DNA of 64,000 bases from Pseudomonadota bacterium. Its GTDB lineage: Bacteria > Pseudomonadota > Gammaproteobacteria > Xanthomonadales > Xanthomonadaceae. Where the stretch lies: assembly GCA_963205495.1 (NCBI GenBank), contig CAUJIN010000067.1:1-64000 (forward strand). The letters are read 5' to 3'. The position numbers were made by a program, and so were the translations under genes. The notes below the pieces were generated by a model that searched no databases, was not told the DNA's origin, and worked only from the letters and a program-made list of their open reading frames with translations. Each line of letters starts with the position of its first letter. Within the stretch, counting starts at the first letter, position 1. Of the stretch, positions 35,468 to 45,083 are shown one piece after another.

Positions 35468-36700
35468 TCAGAGATTGCGCCGTGCCGGTGCCAGCGCATT
35501 GCCGATCAGCATCCCGCCCACCAGCGCCACCAGGATGGTGGCAAGCTGCACGGCGGTATCCAGCCCCAGCGCAACCTGCTGCTCGAATATCGAACTCAGG
35601 CCGCGGAATCCTACGCTCCCGGGCACCATCAGGATCACTCCGGGTACCCGGATCAGCGCGCCCGGTCGATTCATCCGGCGCGCATAGAGATTGCCCAGCA
35701 CGGTGATCACCACGCTCGCCACGAATACCGGCGCGCTGCCCGGAAGCCAGAGACCGCCAAGACGGGTGACCAGATACCCCGTGATCGCTGCCAGCATCAC
35801 CAGCAGATAATCCCGCCGCGCGGCCTTGAAAAGCACCGCGAAAGCCCACGCCGCCGCCAGCAGCGCCGGCCACTCGGCCCAGTCGGGCACGCGAACCACG
35901 CCGTGATAGGGCATGGGCGTCCAGCCCATGAGCAGCGCCACTTGCGAGGCCACCATGCTGCCGAACGCGAGTTTCAACAGGCTGGTGATTGCTCCGGCGA
36001 AGCGCGCGGTTCCGGCCACCAGCTGCTGGCTGGTCAGTTCGGATACGGCATTGGTGAGAGACAGGCCCGGCAGCAGCACGATCAGCGAAGCGACGATGAC
36101 GGTCTTGAGCGAAAGCGGCACGATGAAGGTTGCAATGAATGCCGCCAGCAGGGTGGCGAACATCCCGGCCAGCAGCTCCATCGCCTCGCTCAGGCGCGGG
36201 CGCGCGGCACCGAACTGGAAAGCCAGGCCGATCAGGAGCCCGATGCCGCCGGCCACCAGCAGATCGGCGACCCCGGCGCGCAGCAGGGTGGCCACCGCCG
36301 CGGACACCACGCCGAAACTGACCGGAAAGGCAATGCGCTCGGCGCGCGAGGCGGGGCGGTCCAGCGCGTGCAGCGCGTTCACCGCCGAGGACACGTCCAT
36401 TTCCCCGCGCAGCGCCCGTTCGGCGATGGCGTCGGTTTCGCAGAGTTTGCGCAGGTCCACGTCACCAGGCGCCAGCCGGATCACCTGCGTGGTATTGGAA
36501 AAGGTATCGGGCTGGCTGGCATCGGAAAGGGAAAGGATCAGCCCGGTGGGATTGGCCCAGGGCGCGCAACGCAGCCCGAGGCGCGCCGCCACGCCGCTGA
36601 GCGCGCCTTCCAGGCGCTGCGCCGTGGTTCCGTAGATGTGCAGGCGCGTGGCCAGTTCGACCACGAAGCGCACGCGCTCGGCGTAGGGATGATGGGTCAT
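35468..36700 (-). CDS. threonine/serine exporter (ThrE/DUF1212) family protein
   Basis: A 410-residue inner-membrane protein combining both halves of the ThrE family. The N-terminal soluble DUF1212 part (about 10-125) has LHIYGTTAQRLE and a following ThrE membrane domain with about ten helices, including LLPGLSLTNAVSELTSQQLVAG (about 225-246). The C-terminal DUF3815 half has VPGVILMVPGSVGFRGL. It probably exports threonine, serine or similar solutes. The ATG at 36700 gives the family start. A perfect FNR-type palindrome lies in the divergent upstream region. Confidence 0.88.
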   Translation of the reverse strand: MTHHPYAERVRFVVELATRLHIYGTTAQRLEGALSGVAARLGLRCAPWANPTGLILSLSDASQPDTFSNTTQVIRLAPGDVDLRKLCETDAIAERALRGEMDVSSAVNALHALDRPASRAERIAFPVSFGVVSAAVATLLRAGVADLLVAGGIGLLIGLAFQFGAARPRLSEAMELLAGMFATLLAAFIATFIVPLSLKTVIVASLIVLLPGLSLTNAVSELTSQQLVAGTARFAGAITSLLKLAFGSMVASQVALLMGWTPMPYHGVVRVPDWAEWPALLAAAWAFAVLFKAARRDYLLVMLAAITGYLVTRLGGLWLPGSAPVFVASVVITVLGNLYARRMNRPGALIRVPGVILMVPGSVGFRGLSSIFEQQVALGLDTAVQLATILVALVGGMLIGNALAPARRNL

Positions 36701-36801
36701 GGGGCTAGGGCACGCGCGGGCGCAATGGCCGCGCCGGGCGCGCAGTATGGACACGGCAAGGCAACCTTGCGTGAATTTTCCGGGCATTTCGAATTGCCGT
36801 G

Positions 36802-36825
36802 GCGCATTGATGCCCATCAATGCGC
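36802..36825. promoter_or_regulatory. perfect FNR/ANR-type palindrome between divergent exporters
   Basis: GCGCATTGATG and its exact complement are separated by two bases. The core TTGAT-GCCC-ATCAA (36807-36820) is a full match to the FNR consensus TTGAT-N4-ATCAA. It lies 113 bases from the ThrE-like start (36700) and 56 from the EamA-type start (36870). FNR family proteins switch genes with oxygen supply. Confidence 0.65.
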
Positions 36826-36857
36826 ACGCAGTCGCGCACCTGCCGGCCCGTCGGCCC

Positions 36858-36863
36858 GATAAT
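36858..36863 (+). promoter_or_regulatory. -10 element six bases before a start codon (leaderless candidate)
   Basis: GATAAT (5 of 6) ends six bases before the ATG at 36870, so the transcript would begin at the start codon. Confidence 0.45.
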
Positions 36864-36869
36864 GGCCGG

Positions 36870-37808
36870 ATGCATATCGGTCCGGGCGAAGCCTTCTCCC
36901 TGTTGAGCGCGGCGGCCTGGGCCGTCGGCGTGATCCTTTACCGCAAGCTGGTCGACGGACTGCCGGCGCTGACGCTCAACTTCATCAAGAACGCGCTGGT
37001 GCTGCTGATGCTGCTGCCGCTGCCGTTCCTGCTTCATGGCAGCCAGCTTCCGACGCTGGGAACGCGCGACCTCCTCATCACCCTGGGCAGCGGTTTCCTC
37101 GGCATCGCGGCAGCGGACACGATCTACTTCGTCGCTCTGGCGCGGCTGGGCGCCGGGCGCATGGGCGTCATCGGCAACGCCTACAGCCCGCTGGTCATCG
37201 TGCTGTCGGTGCTGTTCCTCGGCGAGCGCCTGGGGCTGTGGCAGATCCTCGGCTTCCTGCTGGTCATGGCCGGCGTTGCGGTGGTCGCATACCGCCCTGC
37301 GCCCGCGCCGATGGTGGTGGGTGAACCCGTGCCGCCGCCGGAACCGGCACCGGAACCGACCAGTCCCCGGCTGCAGTCGCACGCGGCGGCGGTTGCTCTC
37401 GGGGTGACGGCCATCAGCCTGATGGCGGTCGCCATCGTGATGATCAAGCCGGTGCTGGAAACCCAGCCGCTGGGCTGGGTCACTCTTCTGAGGCTGGTGG
37501 GCGCGCTCGCGGGGCTGGTCGTGATCGCCGCGCTGCGCGGACAGTGGCGGCTGCTTTCTCCGCGCGGACGCCGCATCGACTGGAAGCTCATGGCCACCGC
37601 CGCGTTCGTGGGCCAGTGCCTGTCGATGGTGCTGTGGCTGGCCGGCTACAAGTACGCGCCCGCTTCGATCGCCGCGATCCTGAACGAGACCTCGTCGGTC
37701 TTCATCGTGCTGCTGGCCTGGTGGTGGCTGCGCGAGCCGCTGGGTCGGGCCGGTGCGATCGGCGTGAGCCTGACGCTCTCGGGCGTGGCGCTGATGCTGA
37801 TGGTCTGA
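36870..37808 (+). CDS. EamA/DMT-family transporter
   Basis: An inner-membrane exporter of 312 residues with ten predicted helices in two EamA repeats (about 5-135 and 175-310). The repeats are joined by a Pro/Glu-rich loop (about 145-165). Typical features are LSAAAWAVGVILYRK, SPLVIVLSVLFLGERL and the second-repeat NETSSVFIVLLAWWWLREPL. Substrate unknown. No Shine-Dalgarno is seen before the ATG, in line with a leaderless mRNA. Confidence 0.88.
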   Translation: MHIGPGEAFSLLSAAAWAVGVILYRKLVDGLPALTLNFIKNALVLLMLLPLPFLLHGSQLPTLGTRDLLITLGSGFLGIAAADTIYFVALARLGAGRMGVIGNAYSPLVIVLSVLFLGERLGLWQILGFLLVMAGVAVVAYRPAPAPMVVGEPVPPPEPAPEPTSPRLQSHAAAVALGVTAISLMAVAIVMIKPVLETQPLGWVTLLRLVGALAGLVVIAALRGQWRLLSPRGRRIDWKLMATAAFVGQCLSMVLWLAGYKYAPASIAAILNETSSVFIVLLAWWWLREPLGRAGAIGVSLTLSGVALMLMV

Positions 37809-37872
37809 AGGCCGGCGACGCTTCCGCTCAATCGCCGCAGCAGGCCTTCTTGCCCCGCATCGGCACCGCGCC

Positions 37873-38742
37873 TCAGTCCGGCATCCGGCCGAACCGGCCG
37901 GCGCGGAAGTCCTCGATGGCCTGGCGGATTTCCTCCTGGGTGTTCATCACGAACGGGCCGTAGCCTGCGACCGGCTCGCCCAGCGGCGCCCCCGCCAGCC
38001 ACAGCACCACGGCCTCGCCGTTGGCCTCGATCCGCACGCCCTCGCCCTCGCGCGACAGCACCACCAGCTGCGAGGCGCGCGCGATGGCGGCATCGCTCAC
38101 CTGCACCGTGCCGCGCAGCACGGCGAGCGCCAGCGTGTGCCCCGGCGGGGTGGCAAGCCGCGCGCTGCCGCCGGCGGTGAGGCGCAGGTCCCAGACATCC
38201 ATCGGGCTGAAGGTGCGCGCGGGCCCGGCGTGGCCGTCCAGCTCGCCCGCGATCACGCGCACCGCGCCGGCGCCCCCGGGCAGTTCCACAACAGGAATCT
38301 GCGCCGCGGAAAGGCTCTGGTAACCGGCCGGGTCGCGCTTGTGGCGCGCCGGCAGGTTCACCCACAGCTGCGCCATTTCCACCGTGCCGCCGCTGCGGGT
38401 GAAGGCGTGCGAGTGGAATTCCTCGTGCAGGATGCCGCCGGCCGCGGTCATCCACTGCACGTCGCCCGGCCCGATCACGCCGCCCGCGCCGGTGGAGTCG
38501 CGGTGCTCCACTTCGCCCTGGTAGACGATGGTGACGGTTTCGAAACCACGGTGCGGGTGCCAGCCCACGCCGCGCGGGCGCGGTGCCGGTGGAAAGTGCA
38601 TGGGGCCGGCATGATCGAGCAGGAGGAACGGGCTCAGCGCCTCGCGCCCCAGTCCACCGTAGTCGAACATCGAACGCACCGGAAAGCCGTCGCCGACCCA
38701 GTGCATGGGCGGGGCGTCGTGGACCGCGATCACCTTCTTCAT
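37873..38742 (-). CDS. pirin family protein
   Basis: A bicupin iron protein of 289 residues. The N-terminal cupin carries the metal ligands in GVGWHPHRGFETVTIVYQGE (about 58-77) and HEEFH (about 105). The C-terminal pirin_C domain holds LALAVLRGTVQV. Bacterial pirins act as quercetinases or redox regulators; the role here is open. GGGAG lies seven bases before the ATG. It is 129 bases downstream of the CDF gene with a hairpin between. Confidence 0.92.
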   Translation of the reverse strand: MKKVIAVHDAPPMHWVGDGFPVRSMFDYGGLGREALSPFLLLDHAGPMHFPPAPRPRGVGWHPHRGFETVTIVYQGEVEHRDSTGAGGVIGPGDVQWMTAAGGILHEEFHSHAFTRSGGTVEMAQLWVNLPARHKRDPAGYQSLSAAQIPVVELPGGAGAVRVIAGELDGHAGPARTFSPMDVWDLRLTAGGSARLATPPGHTLALAVLRGTVQVSDAAIARASQLVVLSREGEGVRIEANGEAVVLWLAGAPLGEPVAGYGPFVMNTQEEIRQAIEDFRAGRFGRMPD

Positions 38743-38834
38743 GGCTGCTCCCCGCTGGTGCGGACGGAATTCTCCGCTATCGGCCGATGATGGGTCCGGT
38801 CGGCGCGCAGGACAAGGCGGCGCCCGGCAAGCCC

Positions 38835-38857
38835 GGCGCTGCCCGGAATGCAGCGCC
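38835..38857 (-). terminator. terminator-like hairpin after the CDF gene
   Basis: An 8-bp stem GGCGCTGC / GCAGCGCC with a seven-base loop lies 14 bases past the CDF stop. It has no T-run. Confidence 0.4.
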
Positions 38858-38871
38858 CGCAGGCGGCGGCG

Positions 38872-39864
38872 TCAGTGCTCCCGCGGCGGCGACGATTCCA
38901 GCGCACAGTCGCTCGCCTCGTCCCAGACCACCTCCACCGTGCTGTGCCCGATGCCCCAGGTTTCGGCCAGCCGGCGCTTGATGGCGGCCGTCACCGCGCG
39001 CGGATCGCCGCCCGGCACCAGCCGCGCTTCGAGCGTGGCCGAGCTGCGGCCCGAGGTGATCGACCAGACGTGCACGTGCTCGACGGCGGCCAGCCCGTCA
39101 ACGCTTGCGACCAGATCGCGCGACAGGCGCGCGATGTCGAGGTCCGGCGGCGCGCCTTCCAGCAGGATGTGCAGGGTGCCTCCGAGGAGCCGCCAGGCGC
39201 TGCGCAGGATCAGCCCGAGGATCAGCACCGAAAGCAGCGGGTCGATCGGGGTCCAGCCGGTGAAATGGATGGCCAGCGCCGCCACGATCGCCGCCACCGA
39301 ACCCAGCAGATCGCCCAGCACGTGCAGCATCGCGCCCTGGATGTTGACGTGGCCGGTGTCGGCCCGGCGCAGGAGGAAAAACACCGCGACATTCACCACC
39401 AACCCGGCACAGGCCACCGCCAGCATCGGCCCGGCCAGCACCGGCGCCGGATCGCGCAGGCGGCCGATCGCCTCCCCGCCGATCCACAGCACCAGCACGA
39501 ACAGCGCCACCGCATTGAGGAAGCCGGCCAGCACCTCCAGCCGCAGGTAGCCGAAGGTCTTGCGCGCATTCGCACCGCGCCGCCCGAAGTGGAAACCCGC
39601 CCAGGCCAGCGCCAGCGCCGCCACGTCGGTGAGCATGTGTCCGGCGTCGGCGATCAGCGCGAGCGAACCGGAAACCAGGCCGCCGGCGACCTCCACGCCC
39701 ATGAACAGCGCCGTGATCGCCAGCGCGAACAGCACGATGCGGCGGTTGTCCGCAGTGACGGACGGGGCGTGATCGTGATCGTGATCGTGATCGTGGGGCA
39801 CGGGCTGGACCGTCCCGTCCCCGGCCCGCGCCTGCTTCCTGTCGTCTTCGTCCGTCCCGACCAT
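38872..39864 (-). CDS. cation diffusion facilitator (CzcD/ZitB type)
   Basis: A metal/proton antiporter for Zn2+, Co2+ or Cd2+ efflux, 330 residues with six helices. The N terminus carries an (Asp-His)n stretch (about 24-32). Helix 2 has the metal site ALIADAGHMLTD and helix 5 HVLGDLLGSV, giving the HD-HD set of Zn-transporting CDFs. A cytoplasmic C-terminal domain starts at about 255. AAGGA precedes the ATG at 39864. It is divergent from the phytase-like gene. Confidence 0.93.
   Translation of the reverse strand: MVGTDEDDRKQARAGDGTVQPVPHDHDHDHDHAPSVTADNRRIVLFALAITALFMGVEVAGGLVSGSLALIADAGHMLTDVAALALAWAGFHFGRRGANARKTFGYLRLEVLAGFLNAVALFVLVLWIGGEAIGRLRDPAPVLAGPMLAVACAGLVVNVAVFFLLRRADTGHVNIQGAMLHVLGDLLGSVAAIVAALAIHFTGWTPIDPLLSVLILGLILRSAWRLLGGTLHILLEGAPPDLDIARLSRDLVASVDGLAAVEHVHVWSITSGRSSATLEARLVPGGDPRAVTAAIKRRLAETWGIGHSTVEVVWDEASDCALESSPPREH
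39771..39794. repeat. four tandem GATCGT hexamers inside the CDF gene
   Basis: Four exact copies of GATCGT encode the alternating His-Asp metal-binding tract of the transporter. Such an in-frame hexamer array can change length by slippage without breaking the frame. Confidence 0.9.
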
Positions 39865-39987
39865 CGCGATCCTTCCGTTCCGCTGCCGAGCCACACTTTG
39901 CCATGCCGCGCCCGCTGGCTATAGTGGTCTGGCGGGGCGTTGGTGCTTGGATCCATGCGCCAGCTCTCCACAGGAGGAACTCCCGAC

Positions 39988-41094
39988 GTGTCTTCAGCCC
40001 GGCCTGGTGCCTTCGCCCGGTTCCATCGCAGCCTTCTTGCCTGCACCATCGCACTCCTTGCCGCCTGCACAGGTGCGCCGCCGCGCCCGGTCGTACCGCC
40101 CGCGCCTGCCGGCGACGGGCTGGCGACCACGCAGATCAGCGAAGCCTTCGTCAGCGCGCCGGTTCCCGACGTGGAGGTGGACTCGCTCGCCACCTGGCTC
40201 AGCCCCGAGGGAGAGACCCGCGTCATCGCCAGCGGCAAGCACGGCGGCGTGCTGCTGGTGTTCGACGGCGAGAACGGCCACCTGCTGCAGGAAGCGGGGG
40301 AGCGCGGCGGCCTGTCCTATCCCAACGGTCTGGCCACCTTCGGCGACTGGCTGTTCGTGGTCGAACGCGACGCGGCGCGGGTCCGCGTCTTCGGGCTGCC
40401 GCAGTTCAACGCGCTCGGGCAGTTCGGGGAAGGCGCGCTGCAGACGCCTTACGGCCTCTGGGTCCACGAAACCGCGCCCGACGAGGTCGAAGTCTTCGTG
40501 ACCGACAGCTACCCGCTCGATGCCGCCGTGCCCGCTCGGGCCAGCCCGGATCGGCGCATCAAGCGATTCCGCGTGCGGCTGGACGAGGAACCGGTCCGCG
40601 GCTTCGAACTGGATGCCTTTGGCGAGACCGCGCCCGAAAGCGCCCTGCGCTGGGTGGAATCCATCTCCGGCGATGCCGTCTACGACCGTCTGGTCATCGC
40701 CGAGGAACACCCCGATCACCGCAGGCACGGACCGCTGATCTATCGCCTTGACGGGAAGTTTTCCGGCGAGCGGCTGGGCGAGGGTCTGTTCCTCGGCGAA
40801 CCGGAAGGCATCGCGCTCTACGAATGCCAGAGCGGCAACGGCTACTGGATCGCGGCCGACCAGAGTCGCGAGGACAACCGCTTCCACGTCTTCGACCGCG
40901 CCACCCTGGCGCACCTCGGCAGCTTCCGGGGCGAGACGGTGAGCAACACCGACGGCATCGTCCTGCACCCGGGCGCAAGTCCGCGCTTTCCCTACGGCGC
41001 GCTGTACGTCGTGAACGACGACTCCGGCATCGCCGCCTTCGACTGGCGCGACATCGCTGCCGCGCTCAACCTCTGGCTGGATTGCCCGGAGTAG
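39988..41094 (+). CDS. phytase-like beta-propeller lipoprotein
   Basis: An exported lipoprotein of 368 residues with a signal ending in lipobox LLAAC (Cys at 27). The six-bladed phytase-type propeller shows SLATWLSPEGETRVIASGKHGGVLLVF (about 67-93), YPNGLATFGDWLFVVER and a late EPEGIALYECQSGNGYWIAADQ (about 270-290). These match BPP phytase relatives that release phosphate from phytate, though activity is not assured. The GTG at 39988 is chosen because AGGAGG lies about ten bases upstream; an earlier ATG has no such site. Confidence 0.85.
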   Translation: MSSARPGAFARFHRSLLACTIALLAACTGAPPRPVVPPAPAGDGLATTQISEAFVSAPVPDVEVDSLATWLSPEGETRVIASGKHGGVLLVFDGENGHLLQEAGERGGLSYPNGLATFGDWLFVVERDAARVRVFGLPQFNALGQFGEGALQTPYGLWVHETAPDEVEVFVTDSYPLDAAVPARASPDRRIKRFRVRLDEEPVRGFELDAFGETAPESALRWVESISGDAVYDRLVIAEEHPDHRRHGPLIYRLDGKFSGERLGEGLFLGEPEGIALYECQSGNGYWIAADQSREDNRFHVFDRATLAHLGSFRGETVSNTDGIVLHPGASPRFPYGALYVVNDDSGIAAFDWRDIAAALNLWLDCPE

Positions 41095-41103
41095 GCTGCG
41101 GCG

Positions 41104-41945
41104 CTACGCCGCCGGCGCGCCGCCGTCCAGGCGCAGCAGCGCGTCCATTTCCGCATCGTCGAATCCGGCCTGGCGGCGCGCCTCGCGGTTGAACGGTCCG
41201 CGCAGCACGTCGCGGGCGTGCCGCTCCAGCAGGGCGAGGAAGGTCGGCTGCGGCACCAGCCCGCGCTGCGCGCAAAGATGGTGGAACCAGCGCGTACCTG
41301 CGGCGACGTGCGCAATCTCTTCGCGCAGGATGACTTCGAGGATGGCGACCGTGGCCGGATCGCCGAGCCGGGTGAGCCTGTCGATCATCGCCGGCGTCAC
41401 GTCCAGCCCGCGCGCTTCCAGCACGCGCGGCACCAGTGCCATGCGGTCGAGGCAGTCGCCGGCGGTCTTCTCGGCCATTTCCCACAGCCCGTCGTGGGCG
41501 TCGAAGTCGCCGTAGGCGCAGCCGAAATCAGCCAGCCGTTCGGCGAGCAGCGCGAAGTGGCGCGCCTCGTCGTCGGCGCAGGAAACCCAGTCCGCGTAGT
41601 AGCGCTGCGGCATCCCGGGAAAGCGCAGCACCGCATCCCAGGCCAGGTTGATCGCGTTGAATTCGATGTGGGCGATGGCGTGCAGGAAGGCGGCGCGACC
41701 TTCCGGCGTGCCCAGCCCGCGCGCGGCCAGCATGCGCGGCGGCACCCGCTGCGGGCGCTCTGGTCGTCCGACTTCCCGCACATCGGGAGGCGTCGGCCAT
41801 CGGGGTTCGCAGGCCGGCGCCAGCGATCCCTCGCGATACGCCGCGGAAACGGCGCGCGTGGCGGCCACCTTGGCGGCCGGGTCGCGCAGCGCCCAGCAGT
41901 GCGCCGCGGCGTGCTGCAAGCTCGGCCAGGGCGGCGCGTCCGGGA

Positions 41946-41949
<4 letters not shown>
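41104..41949 (-). CDS. DUF455 ferritin-like protein
   Basis: A 281-residue helical protein of the DUF455 (COG2833) family, with ferritin-like carboxylate/His pairs in HAIAHIEFNAINLAWD (about 90-105), CADDEARHFALLAERL (about 123-138) and REEIAHVAAGTRWFHHLC (about 210-227). A di-metal site is likely; function unknown. The ATG overlaps the purF stop by four bases. Its own stop lies in the loop of a 6-bp hairpin at 41098-41112 between convergent genes. Confidence 0.87.
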
Positions 41950-43415
<1,466 letters not shown>

Positions 43416-43430
43416 GTTTCTGGTTCCTCG

Positions 43431-44051
43431 TCAGGAATCCCGCGGCGGCCGTGGCCGCGGGGCGGCGGCGGCAGGCGCCGCGGCCTCGGGCTCCGGCGCC
43501 GTGCCGGAAGCCTCATTTTCGCCCGGAACGGGCAGCGCGGGCAGCAGGGCCGCGGCGCGCTCGAAGGACAGATGCCCGGCCAGCGCTTCGGGCAGCCACC
43601 GGCCCATCCACGCGGCGCCCCGGGAAAAGCCCGGCAGCAGCGAGGATGCGCGCCAGGCCGATTCCTGCGGCATGGGAGTGAAACCGGCCAGCAGCACCAG
43701 CAGGCAGCCGATCAGGGCGCCGCGTGCCAGCCCGAAGGCCAGCCCCAGCAGCCGGTCGGTGCCGGACAGGCCGGTGCTCTTGACCAGCCGCTGCACCAAC
43801 CAGACCAGCAGCGCCCCGACCAGCAGCGCCGCCAGGAAGACGGTGGCATAGCCCAGCGCCCAGCGCGCCGTGGGCGAGTCGATCTTCGTCTCGAACAGGG
43901 CGGCCAGCGCCGGCCCGGCGGCAAAGGCAAGCCAGCCGGCACCGGCCCAGACGGCCAGCGACATCACCTCGGTGATCAGCCCGCGCCACAGCCCGACAAG
44001 GGCCGACAGGCCGAGGATCACCAGCAGCGTGATGTCGATCCAGGTCAGCAC
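43431..44051 (-). CDS. cvpA: CvpA family membrane protein
   Basis: A 206-residue inner-membrane protein of the CvpA/colicin V production family with four helices (about 5-23, 28-50, 65-88, 102-122). The C terminus (about 170-206) is Pro/Ala-rich and cytoplasmic or periplasmic. CvpA links to bile resistance and colicin V production in E. coli; the mechanism is not known. It sits 15 bases before purF. Confidence 0.93.
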   Translation of the reverse strand: MLTWIDITLLVILGLSALVGLWRGLITEVMSLAVWAGAGWLAFAAGPALAALFETKIDSPTARWALGYATVFLAALLVGALLVWLVQRLVKSTGLSGTDRLLGLAFGLARGALIGCLLVLLAGFTPMPQESAWRASSLLPGFSRGAAWMGRWLPEALAGHLSFERAAALLPALPVPGENEASGTAPEPEAAAPAAAAPRPRPPRDS

Positions 44052-44060
44052 GCAGGGCGG

Positions 44061-44987
44061 TCAGGGGTGGGGAACGACGTTGCCGTCGACGCCCAGCCGG
44101 GCCTTGGCATCGGATTTGAGCTTCTCGGTGCGGTCGCGCTGCAGCTCCGGCCCCAGACGCACGCGCCAGAGCGTGCCGCTGGCCGTGCCGATGCGTTCGA
44201 CGTAGCTGGAAAAACCCGCCGCGCGCGCGCGATCGCGCAGCGCGTTGGCGTCGGCCTCGGCCCGGAACGCGCCGATCTGCACCGCGAAACCCTCGGCCAC
44301 GGCAGGTCGCGCGGCGCGCGGCGCGTCGGCCTCGCCGTCCAGCGACACGATCGCACCGGGAACATCGGAGCGGATCTTCAGCACCGTCAGCCGCGCCGAC
44401 TCGGCCTCCGATCGCTGGGCATACGGCCCGACGCGAACGCGCTGCGCCGGCTTGCCGTCGAGGGTGAGCGATTCGCCGTAGGCCGGCAGGCGCTGCTGGC
44501 GCAGCTGGGTGACGAGCGCCGCCGCGTTCTCCAGATTGGCATAGCTGCCCAGATTGACCGCCCAGCGGCCCGTCGCGGCGGCAGGCGGCGGCGTCTGCAC
44601 AGGCGGGGGCGGAGGTGCAGCGGCTGGAGTCGGTGCTGGTGCCGGTGCTGGTGCCGGAATGGCGGCCGGCGCCGGTGTCGCGGCCGTGCTGCCCACCGTC
44701 TCTCCCGACACCGCATCCACTCGCGCCGGAGCGCCGGTGGTATCGACCATGGGATAGCTCTCGGATCCATCGGCAACCACGCCGTCTCCCGGCACGGGCG
44801 CAGGTGCGGGAGCCGCCGGCGGAGCGAGGGTGAGATCACGGGTCTCGAAGCTGCGGCTGTCGCGTTCGGGCACGCCAAGCGGCACCGTGGTGGTGCCAGG
44901 CGCAGGCTCCGGGCCACCGATCAGCATCGGCAGGAAGATCACGGCCAGGGCGACCAGCACTGCGGCACCGATGAGTCGTTGTTTCAC
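44061..44987 (-). CDS. DedD-like protein with two SPOR domains
   Basis: A bitopic protein of 308 residues with one N-terminal helix (about 5-25), a Pro/Ala-rich periplasmic linker, and two SPOR domains. The first is at about 140-205 (RWAVNLGSYANLENAAALV, then RVRVGPY), the second at about 227-300 (GFAVQIGAFRAEADANAL, then RVRLGP). SPOR domains bind denuded septal peptidoglycan. E. coli DedD has one. It occupies the dedD place in folC-dedD-cvpA-purF. Confidence 0.9.
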   Translation of the reverse strand: MKQRLIGAAVLVALAVIFLPMLIGGPEPAPGTTTVPLGVPERDSRSFETRDLTLAPPAAPAPAPVPGDGVVADGSESYPMVDTTGAPARVDAVSGETVGSTAATPAPAAIPAPAPAPAPTPAAAPPPPPVQTPPPAAATGRWAVNLGSYANLENAAALVTQLRQQRLPAYGESLTLDGKPAQRVRVGPYAQRSEAESARLTVLKIRSDVPGAIVSLDGEADAPRAARPAVAEGFAVQIGAFRAEADANALRDRARAAGFSSYVERIGTASGTLWRVRLGPELQRDRTEKLKSDAKARLGVDGNVVPHP

Positions 44988-45024
44988 GTCGGCATTCCAG
45001 CGAGGCTATCGGATGAAGAAGTGG

Positions 45025-45030
45025 ATTATA
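45025..45030 (-). promoter_or_regulatory. -10 of the dedD-cvpA-purF operon
   Basis: A perfect TATAAT on the minus strand, 37 bases before the SPOR-protein ATG and just after the folC stop. The -35 region is GC-rich and weak. Confidence 0.5.
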
Positions 45031-45083
45031 GCGGCCGGCGCGCGCCGCCTCGGCCCGCGTGCCGATTCCGCTTGCGCAGGGGT

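Noticed and set aside
39771..39794. Short CRISPR-like array
   Set aside because: Head-to-tail hexamers without spacers, inside a coding region and explained by the His/Asp tract.
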